Assembly (NCBI GenBank): GCA_024291935.2
Contig: CM044322.1
Span: 21,203,405 to 21,267,404 of the forward strand
Source of the DNA: Okapia johnstoni
Lineage: Eukaryota; Chordata; Mammalia; Artiodactyla; Giraffidae
Direction of reading: 5' to 3'
Length of the DNA stretch: 64,000 bases
Position numbers and translations under genes: made by a program. The notes beneath the pieces are model-generated. The model did no database searches, was not told where the DNA came from, and worked only from the letters and a program-made list of their open reading frames with translations. Positions within the stretch are counted from its first letter, which is position 1, and every line of letters begins with the position of its first letter. This document shows positions 12,192-25,630 of the stretch, one piece after another.

Positions 12192-12669
12192 TTCAAGGAA
12201 TGTCTTAGAGGCTGAATGGAGCATATTTCCTGTCAAAAATGGGTGTCACTAAGGATTTTGTGTCCAGGAGCTCACAGGGTCAATTACTGAGTGTTTTGCC
12301 TTATAGCAAGCTCAGGGGCTTTGGCTGAGCTTGGGCCATGGGCATGGATCCCTTGGCATCATCTGTGAAAGCCCTAGTGGCCAGATCTTAAAGCAGACAG
12401 TGTAAGTGAGATTTCATCAGAGATATCTAAGGAATTTTCAGTTTTTTAAGGAGCATTAGAGAGATATACAAGTATGACTTGGTCAAGTTCCTCACTGAAA
12501 CTGAGCTGATTCTTAATGGTTCCTGGGCTTAGGAAGACTTTTAAGCAGCTTGTGACAGTTAAAGTTACACTTGGTTTAACTCTCTCAATGATTATTACTC
12601 AATTTTGGAATTTCTATGAGTGATACTAACAGTGAAAACAAAAAACACAGTATTAATAATGACAATATT

Positions 12670-12737
12670 GATGTTGATGGGTATCCATTGTATGCCACAT
12701 ATTGCTAAGCACTTTACTTCTATTATCTTGGGTTGAG
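12670..12737 (-). repeat. Possible MIR fragment at BovB insertion site
   Basis: A short stretch ('attgtatgccacatattgct', 'aagcactttacttctattat') resembles a reverse-complement MIR end. Too short for a firm call. Confidence 0.3.
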
Positions 12738-12746
12738 ATGTGTAAA

Positions 12747-14980
12747 CACCCTCTTCCAACAACACAAGACAACTCTACACATGGACATCACCAGACAGTC
12801 AATACCAAAATTAGATTGATTATATTCTTTGCAGCCAAAGATGGAGAAGCTATATACAGTCAGCAAAAACAAGATGGGGAGCTGACTGTGGCTCAGATCA
12901 TGAACTCCTCATTACCAAATTTAGACTTAAATTGAATAAAGTAGGGAAAACTGCTAGACCATTCAGGTATGACCTAAATCAAATCCCTTACAATTATACA
13001 GTGGAAGTGACAAACAGATTCAAGGGATTAGATCTGATAGAGTGCCTGAAGAACTATGGACAGAGGTTTGTAACAGTGTACAGGAGGCAGTGATCAGAAC
13101 CATCCCCAAGAAAAAGAAATGCAAAAAGGCAAAATGGTTGTCTGAGGAGGCCTTGCAAATAGCTGAGAAAAGAAGTGATAGGCAAAGGAGAAAAGGAAAG
13201 GTACATCTATCTGAATGCAGAGTTCCAAAGAATAGCAAAGAGACATAAGAAAGTCTTCCTAAGTGGTCAATGAAAAGAGATAGAGGAAAACAATAGAATA
13301 AAAAAGACTAGAGATCTCTTCAAGAAAATTAGAGATACCAAGGAAATATTTCATGCAAAGATGGGCACAATAAAGGACAGAAATATTATAGACCTAACAA
13401 AAGCAGAAGATATTAAGAAGAGGTGACAAGAAAAGACAGAATTGTACAAAAAAGATCTTCATGACTCAGTTAGCCACAATAGTGTGATCACTCACCTGGA
13501 GCCGGACATCCTGGGGTGCGAGATCAGGTGGGCCTTGGGAAGCATCACTACGAACAAAGCTCGTGGAGGTGATGGAATTCCAGCTGAGCTATTTCAAATC
13601 CTAAAAGATGATGCTGTGAAAGTGCTGCACTCAATATGCTAGCAAATTTGGAAAATTCAGCAGTGGCCACAGGACTGGAAAAGGTCAGTTTTCATTCCAA
13701 TCCCAAAGAAAGGCAATACCAAAGAATGTTCCAACTACCGCACAATTGCACTCATTCTCCCAGCTATGCTTCAACAGAACAGATAACTTCAAAAAGATGT
13801 TCAAGCTGGGTTTAGAAAAGGCAGAGGAACCAGAGATCGAATTGCCAACATTCATTGGAAAACAAAGAAAAAGCAAGAGAATTCCAGAAAAACATCTACT
13901 TCTGCTTCATTAACTATGCTAAAGCCTTTGATGATGGATAACAACAAACTGGAAAATTCTTAAAGAGATAGGAATACCAGACCATCTTATCTGCCTCCAG
14001 AGAAATCTGTATGCAGGCCAAGAACCAACAGTTAGAACCAGACATGGAACAACAGACTGGTTGAAAATTGGGAAAGGAGTACGTCAAGGCTGTATATTGT
14101 CACCCTGCTTATTTAACTTATATGCAGAGTACATCATGAGAAATGCCGGGCCAGATGAAGCACAAGCTGGAATCAAGATTGCCAGGAGAAATACCAATAA
14201 CCTCAGATATGCAGATGACACCACCCTTATGGCAGAAAGTGAGGAGGAACTAAAGAGCCTGTTAATGAAAGTGAAAGAGGAGAGTGAAAAAGCTGGCTTG
14301 AAACTCAACATTCAGAAAACTAAGGTCATGGCATCCGGTCCCATCACTTCATGGAAAATAGATGGGGAAACAACGGAAACAGTGACAGATTTTATTTTCT
14401 TGGGCTCCAAAATCACTGCAGATGGTGACTGCAGCCATGAAATTAAGACACTTGCTTCTTGGAAGAAAAGCTGTGATAAACCTAGACAGCATATTAAAAA
14501 GCAGAGACATTACTTTGCTGACAAAGGTTCATGTAGTCAAAGCTATGGTTTTTCCAGTGGTCATGGATGGATGTGAGAGATGGACTATAAAGAAAGCTGA
14601 GCACCAAAGAATTGATGCTTTTGAACTGTGTTGTTGGAGAAGACTCTTGAGAGTCCCTTGGACAGCAAGGCGATCAAACCAGTCAATCGTAAAGGAAATC
14701 AGTCCGGAATATTCATTGGAAGGACTGATGCTGAAACTGAAACTCTAGTACTTTGGCCACCTGATGGGAAGCACTGACTTGTTAGACCCTGATGCTTGGA
14801 AGGTTGAAGGCAGGAGGAGAAGGGGATGACAAAGGATGAGATCGTTCAATGCCATCACCGACTTGATGCACATGAGTTTGAGCAAGCTCCCGGAGTTGGT
14901 GATGGACAGGGAAGCCTGGAGTGCTGCAGTCCATGGGGTCGCAAAGAGTCTGACATGACTGAGTGACTGAACTGACTGAA
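12747..14980 (+). mobile_element. BovB (RTE-type) LINE, 5'-truncated, decayed
   Basis: Sense-strand BovB copy of about 2.2 kb. It begins inside the reverse-transcriptase ORF and runs to the 3' end shared with Bov-A SINEs. Readable pieces include 13442-13642 ('GDGIPAELFQILKDDAVK') and 14061-14576, which carries the catalytic 'LRYADDTTLMAESEEELKS' box. Internal stops and frameshifts near 13420, 13640, 13760 and 13930 mark it as a dead copy. It is flanked by 9-bp repeats (atgtgtaaa) at 12738-12746 and 14981-14989. It points away from the neighbouring minus-strand BovB, covers almost the same part of the element, and lies about 555 bases from it. Confidence 0.92.
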
Positions 14981-15009
14981 ATGTGTAAAATGAGAGAATA
15001 GGGACTGAA

Positions 15010-15265
15010 GTAGTGGGAAAAAACCATAGCCTTGAAGCCAAAAGACATAGGAATTTTCCCCCCTAACTTTAGTATTTATAACTGGGTGAACTTGGTCAAG
15101 TAGGTTGACTTTTCTGGAGCTCCTTGTTTGTAAAATGGGAATATAAATACCCACATTAAAGCGTCGTTAAAAGATTAAATTAGCTCGTGAATGTTGAAAG
15201 GGCTTCTTTGCAGAGCCAGCTCGTAATAGGTACCTCATTGCTTGTTGAGTTGAATCACAGATGAT
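15010..15265 (+). repeat. MIR SINE
   Basis: Sense MIR with 'actgggtgaacttggtcaag', 'ttgtaaaatgggaatataaa', 'gttaaaagattaaattagct' and a 3' part near 'gtaataggtacctcattgct'. Confidence 0.6.
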
Positions 15266-18200
15266 AAGAACAGAAATACAAGTGGATGAAAACTAATTAG
15301 AAATGGAAATGAATCAAGACAGTTTAGGAGAAGCAGAGAGCTAGTCTCCTTATGTAAGTCATGTGCAGGTGATATTTTGTCATTATTGTTCTCTTTTCCA
15401 CTTCATTTTATAAGGTGAGAGCTAGTGAGGGAACGTCACTGTTGGAGATCAGAGAATTATAGCAAATACTAAACTCTTTGTTAATAAAAGACTGGAGTAC
15501 AAGAGGGAGGATTAAGAGTGAACAGAGCTCTCACTGGATCTACCAGACAGTTTCCTTGCAACCACCCTGTAACCAGTGTCCTGGTTGTCCCAAACCCATG
15601 TGTCCATATTGCTTCCAATGCCACACTGCAGCCAAGTGGCCCCTAAGGACTTGCAAACCTCAAATCAGAATTCCGATTGTGAGACTACAGGCTTCAAAAT
15701 GACTTATTTTCATTGCAATGTACAAAATGATCCATAAATATGTATTTTAATATTACAGAGTTTAAATATTATTACACATCTTACTTGATGTCAGATTTTG
15801 TTAAATGTGTGCTGTTATCTCAATTTACAAAGGTCAGTCAGATGGCAGTGGAGAATAGAACTAGATATATTTAAAAATCTTTTTAGCCGTACATCTGTAG
15901 CCCAGATAACCCTGCCTTTTTCAAAGAGCTTTGGGCTTTTTTTCCCCTTTCAAATGAGACTTTAATGAGTATCATGTGGATAAACTCTTTGCAGAGGTTT
16001 GAAAAGATCCAGAGAAACACCGTTGTAGGAACAAGCAAACCATTTTGGATGAAATCATAAGCCATTTTGAATGTCTCCTCATCTCTCTGGTTGTGTCAGA
16101 ACCTTTTGGCCACATTTTCCCCACACAGGAATGTTTTCATCTTCATGGCTAGGTAAATAGAATGTTCGAAGAGTTGCTCAATTGCTATTCATGCCGGCAC
16201 ACAGTAGCACAGAGTGACCTACTTCCAGCAGCATCCATAGAAAGCTTCGCTGCTTTCCATCAAGTCTGATTTACAAAACCACCCTCCGCTTTCTGCAGCT
16301 TCTGCCCCCACCCACCCCCAGAGACAACATACTGTATGAGTCCTTATTTCTCTCTATCTCATCACTCCTTCTTTCCATATCTGTTTATTTTAGTCCATTA
16401 TAAACCTCTCCAGAAAACAGAGAAATAGATGGGTAAGCAGCTTTTAAGGAAGCTGACATTTTTGATTTTTAGACTATAGCTCTATACAGGGCTATTGGTG
16501 AGGCTTCAGAGAGAGATCAGATGCAATTTTCTTATTTAGACTACACTTGTCCACATAAACACGAAAAGTAAAAAGTCATTGGAGACCCTTTGTTGACATC
16601 TGTATGCTAGATAATTCTTTCTTATTGGGGGACCGATGATTGCAGTTCCCTCTAGGTCACTATAGTTCCCTATAGGTCCCTATATTGAGTTTCAATGTGA
16701 CCAGTCTATAAACTGATAGGCTGGACTAAGCTGGAAGCATCCCAAAGCCCAAGAAGAAAGTTTGATTTGGAAAAACTTCCAGAGACGTTTATCCAGTTGG
16801 CATGGAGAAATTTACTCAGCCTGCACCTGATTTGGGGTCTGACTAGAGCCAGTGTCATTGAATGCCATGGGCAGAGCTGGGAGGGGTTGGTCCTCAGAGA
16901 CCTTCTAGTCTCATCATTTGAAGATGAGAAAAGTGGGCTCTGGGGAAATCACAGCAACCTGATTCTCCTGCGTCCTCCACCCCCACCCCAATGCAAAGCT
17001 GTCTTTAACCTGCCATTCCATTTCTCATCACAGGATCATTAATGATTTGAGGCTGTCTAATTTTTGCCATTGAGAGCAAATGTCACCAAGCAGAGGAAAT
17101 AGAAATTCAATTATCCCTCTCCTGGTCAGAAGTGGAAATTTCTATTCTGAATCTCAGAAAGTCAAAAAGATTCCAGTTACTTGAAAAAGGAACATCTTGT
17201 TCTTCTGTTGGGTGAGAGATTCTTAAATTTTAAGCCATTTTGCTGTGAAGCTTTTGCTCACATAGTTGTGTGTGGGGGTAGAGGAGTGAGAATGAGATGA
17301 TAAGCAGCAGCTCCAGGGTCAACTGTGAGTTGAATAGAAGAACCACAAAGAGAGTTCCATTTCCAGTTGTGCTCTGGACATCTTTACAAAAGAATTACCT
17401 GGCTGTGTTATCTCTCACTTGATTGCTCACTTAACCAGGCCTATGTAGGCACAAACTTCAGGCAAATCATTGGTGTTCCTGGCATCTGTGCTGGTGGATT
17501 TTTTTAGAACCAGCAGGGCACCTTATTGTATGTGGCTCTCTCTCTGGGATGTGGGATTGCATCACTTCAGAACTCTGTACCAGATGGTCTCGGCGGGGAG
17601 AGGTGTGGAGACCCAGCCAACTCAACCCATGGGACACCGTTTCGCTGGCTGGTCTCCTGCCCTCACTTCTCCTGACTTTGTCCTTTCTCCCTGCATCCCT
17701 CTCCATTGCCTGATTTTCATCTGTCCCTTATCTTTCTTCACAGATGGCCAGGACACTAATGTGCTGCTCTCCTTATGTTTATGGAACAAGTTGGGGTCTT
17801 TAGAGGCTGCTGTTCCAGAAGCAATAAAGACTTGGGTCACGTTTGATACCAGAGTAAAGATTTACAGGATAATTAGTGGTCCTCTGCTGTTATTAACCCC
17901 TGACTTTAACAGGTTATTTTCTTACACAGGTGTTGAAAGTTACTGCCACTGTTAACAGTTTCAGTCCAAAGACCGTAATGAGACCATGTGGGAAAATTAG
18001 ACCTACCGTTAATATCTTTCAAACTCTGAAGTGGGGGGTGGGAGCGATTAAAAAAAGAATGGCAGAAAAGGGTAATTCTATCACAGGCCTACCTTTGGTC
18101 GCCTTAAGGTTAGTCACTGATGGACAAGACACACTTGTTATCCTTAGTTTGGGATAATTAGCTTACCACCACTGAAGTTCTGAGCTTAATCCTTGTGGCA

Positions 18201-20127
18201 CAGAAAAACTCAGAATGGCAGCTTAGATAGCAGAGGTTGGATGGGTGGTTAGATTCTGTTTTTAGAGATGTTCTCTTTCCCTTGTAATTCTTTCATAAAG
18301 AATATGAGGCTTTTTACAATACCACACTTAATAGAATTGAAAAAACAACCAAGCAAAACTAATAACCCATAGACACTCCCCTTCCAATCCCCTAATGGCA
18401 GGGAATTTCATGGTTGTGCATTTTATTTGTCTTCCAATTGATCAAGTCCTCTTCTAACTCTACTCTGGGGAGCCCCTTCCGAAGCCATATTAGATTTGGT
18501 TTGGAGGCAAGATTTTTAAGATTAACAGTGAATTTAAAAATCCTGATCTAAGCAAAGTCTTCTAATCGTCATGGCCATCAGGGGTTGTCACCCTCAATCT
18601 TGAAAGACTGCGGGGTCAGTTCATCAGGTGCCCTTCCAAGGGGCTAAGAATGGACAAGTTAATGCTTCCTTCTGGCTTGACCTCAACACCTGAGCCACCT
18701 CATTACTACTCAGCTGGATTTAGCATGAAACTCGGCCTTGCCAGGAGAGGGAAAGGGGACCCAGAATTCCAGATCTGCTCTAATCCGATCTTAAGGTATT
18801 CAGTGAATTAAAAGATCTTTGAGAATTTCCCAAGTTCAAATCCACGTTTGACTTTAAATTGCCAGATTCTCTGAAAGAGGACATCATGCATCTGCTCCTC
18901 GATGAAGTTGTCCTTTGGGCAGATTCTGATACTCTGATGTGATGCGTCGTCTTAGCAGGTCAGTTCAGGGACTCAGCATGAAGCGATGCCTAAAGAAGGA
19001 CCAGGGATTTCTGCAGCAAGTTTTGGGTGTCCTAAGTTAACCCCTTAGAAAGACAGTGCTGCAAGCTCACAGCACACAGGCTAACATTAGAACAATGACT
19101 AAGGCTGATTTAAAAGTGAGTTCATTTCACTCTCCTCCTCTCTGCCTTTGCCCGTCCCAGGTTATTCTGTAGTATGACTTTCCTTGCCCAAGGTCCCGTC
19201 TTCCTGGTTCTCTATTGTGTGCAGAAGCTCCAAGGTTTCTTTCTTAGAATCTACATATCTGTATCAGCCTGGATGAGAACCTTTCTCACCAACCTGAGGT
19301 CCAGTCTGAAGATGGACCTGGCCCCTAAAGACTCCGATTGCATCATCCCTAACGTGTCCACTGTGTGCTCAAGAGAAAGGGGAGAGGTAGAGTGAGGTTA
19401 GACTGGAGTGAAGATTTGACATTGCTTGGGACGTTGAAATCATTGTCTTTTAAGGTGCTCACATGAAGCACACCCTTTGGATTTAGAATTGTGGAGTGGC
19501 AACTTACAAAAGGATTTAAAATTCATTGACACAGCTCCTCCGTATACAGAGAAGAAAACCCAAAGCCTGGTGTCTCATTTAAGGTTCCTCCAGACCAAGG
19601 TCTCTTAGTATTGTGGTCTCTGCGAAATAGCGGATCAGAGTTACAGTGAGACTGTGACCGAGTCTCATCTGTCTGCTGCTCTTTCTGTTCTTCTTCATCT
19701 CTATAATCATGGCTTTATTCGTCCTTCTATTTAATAAAGCCATGGGTGACTTTGCATTAGCGCTCAACTCCTTAAACTGGCATTCACAACTTTTGCAGTT
19801 GACACCAATCTGGCTTTTCAGCCCCAGTCCTCCACTACTGCTCTGCGTGTCTTCACTCTGCAGCATAACCAGACCTCCCACAGCTCTGCAAGCATGCATC
19901 ACCTGCTGCACTTTATACACACTGTTCTCTTCATCTCAAATTGCCTCCCAACACTTCTTCCCATTTTATCCCTTCCCAAGGGAACAGGCATAGCCAAGTT
20001 CTACCCTCTCACCCAGCACTGCTGTTACTGTTTAGAGTACTTATTCTTGGTTCTGTCTTCAGTTTCTTACTAGAGCAACACCTCCTTGAGAGTAGAAAAC
20101 CTGTAGCACAACTTGCTAAATGTGGTA

Positions 20128-20345
20128 AATAGAGTGGACTTTGCAGGTGGCTCAGTGGTAAAGACTCTGCCTGCCAGTGGAAGAGATGTGGGTTTCATTC
20201 CTGGGTCGGGAAGATCCCCTGGAGGAGGAAATGGCAACCCACTCCAGTATTCTTGCCTGGGAAATCCCATGGGCAGAGGAACCTGGCAGGTGACAGACCA
20301 TGGGGTCAGAGAGTCAGACACGGCTGAGTGACTAAACAGCAATAA
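20128..20345 (+). repeat. Bov-tA SINE (tRNA-derived), full length
   Basis: Has the tRNA-derived 5' part ('ggtggctcagtggtaaagac', 'ctgcctgcca') and then the Bov-A body ('aaatggcaacccactccagt') to 'gagtgactaaacagcaataa'. Possible imperfect flanking repeats of 'agagtg' lie at each end. Confidence 0.88.
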
Positions 20346-20997
20346 CAGAGTGTGCTCCAAGGATCTTTGTTGAATGCAAGAATAAATGGCACCCTGGTTT
20401 CTGTGTATTTCAGGCATTCAGAAACTTTGGAGGTGCTGAGATATATAAGGTTTATGGAAGGGAAGCCTGGAAGGACTGGAACACTAAGAGTGAGGGCAGT
20501 CCTACCTCTCTGGAGATCTCAGCCCCACAGATGGCCGTGGAGGTACCTTGAGATGACAGTGCAATCTCCTCTTGGCACTTGTTTTATTCAGTACACTGGC
20601 AAAGGCTCTGTTGGAGCCTCATCCACAGCCCTCAGGAGGCCTTGATCACTTCCCATATTTGCTCCTTCGGGGTCCCAGATCAGGTTTGCATTGGTCAAGC
20701 AATTTCTGAGCATTTATTGTTCTTGAGCCATTTTGCTGACATCCAGACCAATGCGATTACACTGATGTTCCAAGCCTCTGATCTCAGCCCCCCTGTGATG
20801 AAATTCGCAAGACGTTTACTGTGCCCTATGTGGTGTTCCTTTGGTTAACCCAGGCCAGATAGAGCATAAGTAAATAACTTCCTGGTTTAGCATTTTAGCT
20901 CTCCCATGTCAAATATTGCCAGGAGAGGTGGGAAAAAGCCAAGGGCGAACCTATGATTCTGTAATTATGTTTAATCTAAAAATGACAGGCACCTTCC

Positions 20998-21099
20998 CTG
21001 GCAGGTATGGTAATTTCCTTGTCTCACCCTTTGCCCTCTATGATGGTCCTGGCAGGTATGGTAACTTCCTTGTTTCACCCTTTGCCCTCTATGATGGTT
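20998..21099. repeat. Tandem duplication of a 51-bp unit
   Basis: Two head-to-tail units, 20998-21048 and 21049-21099, both beginning 'ctggcaggtatggtaa' and containing 'caccctttgccctctatgat'. I count three mismatches in 51 positions. Both copies keep one open reading frame, but there is no sign that it is translated. Confidence 0.92.
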
Positions 21100-21339
21100 C
21101 TGGTCTGGACAGCAATGGAATACAATTTTCCAAAGGAATTTGGCATCAACAACTCATAGATAGGTTCAGAGGGCTGGACTAGAAGCCAAGGCTAGAGATT
21201 CTGTGTCTCAGCCCACCTCCCCATATACCCACTGCACCTGTTCCTTCCTTGTTACCATCACCCCTTGAACCTTGACGCAGAACTCCTTCCTTCGCAAAGT
21301 CTTGGCTGCCTCTGGGTGTAGGGTTTCTTCTGAGGGTGA

Positions 21340-21470
21340 TGAAAAGTTTCTGGATTAAAGTGGTGATGGTTGCACAACTTTGTGAATATGCTAAAACGCA
21401 CTGAATTGTATATATTTGAGAGGGTGAATTTTATGGTTTGTGAATTATATTTCAGTTGTAAAAGAACTCA
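21340..21470 (+). repeat. Old L1 3' end fragment
   Basis: 'ggtgatggttgcacaacttt', 'gtgaatatgctaaaacgcac', 'tgaattgtatata' and 'gggtgaattttatgg' follow the usual order of a mammalian L1M 3' end. Confidence 0.6.
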
Positions 21471-21894
21471 TGGAATGCTAAGACTTTGTGCAAAGAATTA
21501 AAATACTACAGCACAAAAACTCCTGAAAGACCCTATGGATTTTAAACTCAAGTGCTTCCTCCTTCATGAATGTTCAAAGGTCATGTTGTCTGATGCGTGT
21601 GTTGAAGGTTGAGGGGATCTGATAGAAGTTCCTTCATCTGTCTTAGTCCCTGTTCTGTGTCAGGCTGGGGTGACTTTGGTCTGGGTATTTACTTGTCTTT
21701 GCTTCCGCAGTTAAAACAGAGCTAATGAGCCTAACCTCCTTGATGAGGGTCTCCTGGGAAATAAAAAGCCAGTTTGTTGAGTGCTTTAGAGGTATCAGGT
21801 GCTGGATTCCTCTTGAATAGTTACAGGAAGGGCTAAAGAGGCACCCGGCATGTGTAGAATAAATTCCAAGCTGGGTCAGAGCAAGTGCAGGCAA

Positions 21895-22000
21895 GAGGCT
21901 GAATGTGTGTTGCTCTGGATGATTTAATTAGGCCATTAAGTGCTCTATTAGGAGCTGTTGCTACTTGTAATTTTTTCATTTAAACTTTGTATTTTATATT
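21895..22000. promoter_or_regulatory. Candidate conserved noncoding segment
   Basis: A compact run of homeodomain-type cores (tttaattagg near 21924, ccattaag, ctattagg, cttgtaatt), directly before an L1 remnant. It may be an enhancer core. Conservation was not tested. Confidence 0.25.
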
Positions 22001-22215
22001 GGAGTAGAGCTCATTAACAATGTTGTGATAGTTTTAGGTGCATCACAAAGCGACCCAGCCATACATATACGCGTATCTCTTCTCCCCCAAACTCCCTCCC
22101 CATCCAGACTGCCACATAACATTGAACAGATTTCCCTGTGCTATACAGTAGGACCTTACTGGTTATCCATTTTAAATATATCAGTGTGTACATGTCTATC
22201 CCTGCCTGTGACTTT
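22000..22215 (-). repeat. L1 3' end fragment
   Basis: Reverse complement of the L1 3' untranslated region: 'caatgttgtgatagttttag', 'ccctgtgctatacagtagga', 'ccttactggttatccatttt'. Related fragments occur at 52285-52745 and 57945-58480. Confidence 0.65.
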
Positions 22216-22794
22216 TATGTCTGTGGTGAGGAGGAGATAGAGTTTGGTTTCTACCGCAGCTGCAGGAAACAGACCTGGGAGGGGGAAGAGTGTCTCCCAG
22301 GAGGAATCTTCCAGTGCTTTGATGAGTGGTTAGAAAGTGTAAGTGCTGGGGAGTGGAGTTTGTGATTGCAGGGCTTGTGATGAAGCATGGTGTGGTAGCC
22401 ACAGGTCTACCCAGGTACCCATGGAGGTGTGCCCAAGGGTTTCTGTTTACCTGGAAATCTTAAAAAACCCTTAGAGGAAAGGTGGATTTGGGAAGCCCGT
22501 GTCACTTCCTCACTTAACAAATGGAGCTGTGCCTGGGGGAAGGCAGGGCTGGGCTGCAGGGCATGTTCCATTCTCACACCCTCTGTCCACCTCAGTGTCC
22601 TCGATGCTTGTGCCGGTCACTTCGAGACCATAGACAGCTGACCAGCCCAACAGGACAACTGAGGCCTTCAGATAATTAGGGAGAGAGGCTGAGAATGAAG
22701 GGGGCTCTAAACACCTTGTCTTTGCTACACCCTCACCCTCCTGCGCGCCTCTAAGTTTATTCTCCTCTCCGGTCTGTGGGATGGTAGGATGAAC

Positions 22795-23040
22795 TGGGGC
22801 AGCAGTCCCCACCCTCTTTGGCACCAGGGACCAGTTTCGTGGAACAGTTTTTCCATGCACAGGGTTGGGGGGAGGGGCAAGTAGAGGGATGGGGAGGGGA
22901 TGATTCAGGCATAATGTGAGCAATGGGGATGATGAGGAGTGGCAGATGAAGCTTTGCTCCCTTGCACACCACTCACCTCCTGCAGTGCAGACCAGTACCG
23001 GCCCTTGGCCCCAGGGGTGTGAACCCCTGAGCCAGAGAAT
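22795..23040. repeat. Old non-autonomous DNA transposon remnant (probably hAT group)
   Basis: The ends are near inverted copies: 'agtccccaccctctttggca' at the left and 'ggggtgtgaacccctg' with 'accggcccttgg' at the right. The interior ('gtgagcaatgggga', 'gatgaagctttgctcc') matches a common mammalian transposon fossil whose exact family name I am not sure of. The long minus-strand open frame here (22510-23097) runs through this relic. Confidence 0.5.
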
Positions 23041-23179
23041 CATCGCAGTGTCTTTTAGAGACAGGCCGATGACCTGTGGACCATGAATCCCTCTCACTTA
23101 CCTTCCCTGAGAGGACCAGCCAATATTCCTCCTCTTCCTTCTCCGTATTCTCCTATCAGTGTCTGAATGTCCATTTCCC

Positions 23180-23480
23180 ACATCTCTGTCTCTCCTTAAC
23201 AAAGTCCACTCTTCAAGGCCCAACACCATAACATCTTCTTCTGACAAGACTGCTTTCCTTCCATCGTCCACCCTCTATCCAAGCAAGATTACTCTTTACT
23301 TCTTCTGTCTCCACAAAGCTTTTATGCATGTGGTGTAACACGACACATTTACTCACAGTGGGTTGCTTTGGAGAACTTGTCGAGGATCTCATTCAGTTTA
23401 GTCTCTGGGTGCCTAGAACAATGCCAGTGCATACACAGTACATATCCAATGTGTGTAGGTTAAATAAATTAAAGAATAAA
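23180..23480 (+). repeat. L2 LINE 3' end remnant
   Basis: L2-like order: 'tcttcaaggcccaacac', 'tctgacaagactgctttcc', then 'gtgcctagaacaatgccagt' and 'tgtgtaggttaaataaatta'. The final part is the usual end of an L2 copy in sense. Confidence 0.5.
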
Positions 23481-24691
23481 TATATAAGTAAATAAATACG
23501 GCAGAACATCATTTGTACACTCCCACAAATACTGAAAGATATTTATAAACTCGATAAATATTTAAAATTGCTTTCCTCTTTATGATTGTGGTACTTGATG
23601 AGAATACTCTTCTAAATGGATCTTATTAAATCTTTTTTATGTATATTGAATTTTTTGGTCAAAGGTGATAAATTCTGGGAGAAGAAGCCATGCCTTTCAA
23701 AAAAAATGAAAATTTTAAAGCAATGCTTTGCCAAGTATGTTCAGCAGAATATTAGTTTTCGAGGATGATAGTCGTTGTTAAGGAAGAAAAAATGGTGTTA
23801 GGGCCAAATGAAGCTCAAGAATGCTGGGTTAATCAGGTTCTTTCTATAGTTGGATGTCTCAAAACTTTGATACAATACTGCTTAAGAATATTAGAGGAAG
23901 GGACACATAGCAATATACTTCTGCAGCACAGCTGAGCTCCTATCGTGCAGAGTGCATAACAGGTTTGCCTATATTGGTATTCATTGTTGATGTTATTTCA
24001 GTGCCTGCATCTAGAGCTCGGCCCTGCATCTAGAGCTCAGAAAGCAGATGAGTGCTTATGTCTGTGATAAGGCCCACTTCTTCACTATCCTCTCATGTAT
24101 ATCACCTTTGCTCTGCAAAAATGAAGAGAAAAATTAAAGGGAATTAAAACATTACCTGCCAAAAGCCAGTATCAGACATCTCCAGTGGACTAAGCAGCAA
24201 ATGATGGTGGTTTTAGAAATAACCTGCCAGCTCCAGTTGCTCTGCAGTAACCTCCCAGGACTCTTCTGTAAGTGCAAGTTCTCTGCACAGTAATTACTAA
24301 CTCTCTCCTTGGTAGATTCACTGGTGTCTAAGAGTAATTGCTAGGGAACTCACACTTTCAAATTTATAAGAGGCAAACAACCTTCTGTTTACCTCAGTGG
24401 GTCATCAGGGTATTCAAACTGTGCTGAGTAAAGGATGCTATTGATCATAGAAATATAGTGAAAAACTTGAATTTTTACCTTTGTATTTTTCTCAATGGGC
24501 GGGAGCCTGAGCCATTAGCTTATGGTGCAAAGACTGATGGGGGATTAATTCCGTTCTTCTCAGGGCTTCGTCCCCTCCTTGAGATTTGGAGCAGCAGTAA
24601 GCCTGACTCAACTGTAGTTAGAAACCCTTTGTTGTCTTCAGCTGACACTGGCTAATCAGAGGCAGTGTCTTAAAAGAAGATGAAACAGTAG

Positions 24692-25033
<342 letters not shown>

Positions 25034-25529
25034 TGATCTTGTTCATAAGTTAATTTCTCTTTTATGGGAAATGTCTCCACCTGTGGCATAAGTAAAAATT
25101 GCAGTTATTTCCACAGCACCACTCCCCGACAGTTCTCTAGGAACATGCCTAGATAGGGAGTGACTTTTACAAATCAGAGACAACCTCAGATGGGGGCACT
25201 GGATTGTCTCAGAAAGGGATTATTCAGTTAGTTCAGAATATCTTATAGTAGTTTCTCCATGAATGTTTGCTGAGTGACTGGATTGCCCAGTCTGCTTGCT
25301 GCTACCAAAACATCTTCTCCCAGCTGGGAGAAAGTTAGTCCTGGCTTTCTCTCCTCTTACGGTAAAGGACATGCCAATAAATAGAGCCTTGCTTCTCCCA
25401 CTAGTCCAGCTCAGAAACATCCCATCAGCATCCCTTCTGAAAATTAGAGAATTTTCTCTAACATTCTAGAAACTTATGTTTTAGAATCTCCCTAGACAGA
25501 CAGTAAGTGCTCCAGTGGCGGGCATGGGT

Positions 25530-25630
25530 TTTGTTTCATATTGTTTTGTTCATTGGTATATCTTCAACACCTGAAATAGTGCATTCACACAGTTAATACT
25601 AAATAATTATTTGTGGAATAGATGAATGTG
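25530..25630 (+). repeat. L2 LINE 3' end remnant
   Basis: 'gtatatcttcaacacctgaa', then 'atagtgcattcaca' and 'aattatttgtggaatagatg' resemble the terminal 100 bases of L2. Confidence 0.4.

Noticed and set aside
14061..14576. 171-codon frame with a reverse-transcriptase YADD box, as a possible active polymerase
   Set aside because: It is the open remainder of a 5'-truncated BovB LINE with stops and frameshifts upstream and no endonuclease.
17470..17955. 161-codon frame in the first intron
   Set aside because: Chance opening in unique intron: no initiation context, splice structure or known domain, and it does not match the missing ASTN1 signal-peptide exon.
22510..23097. 195-codon open frame on the minus strand
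   Set aside because: It runs through an old DNA transposon remnant on the antisense strand of the ASTN1 intron. The composition is Pro/Ser-rich and low in information.
24004..24040. Two copies of a 17-base phrase (ctgcatctagagctc)
   Set aside because: Too short and isolated to be more than local slippage.
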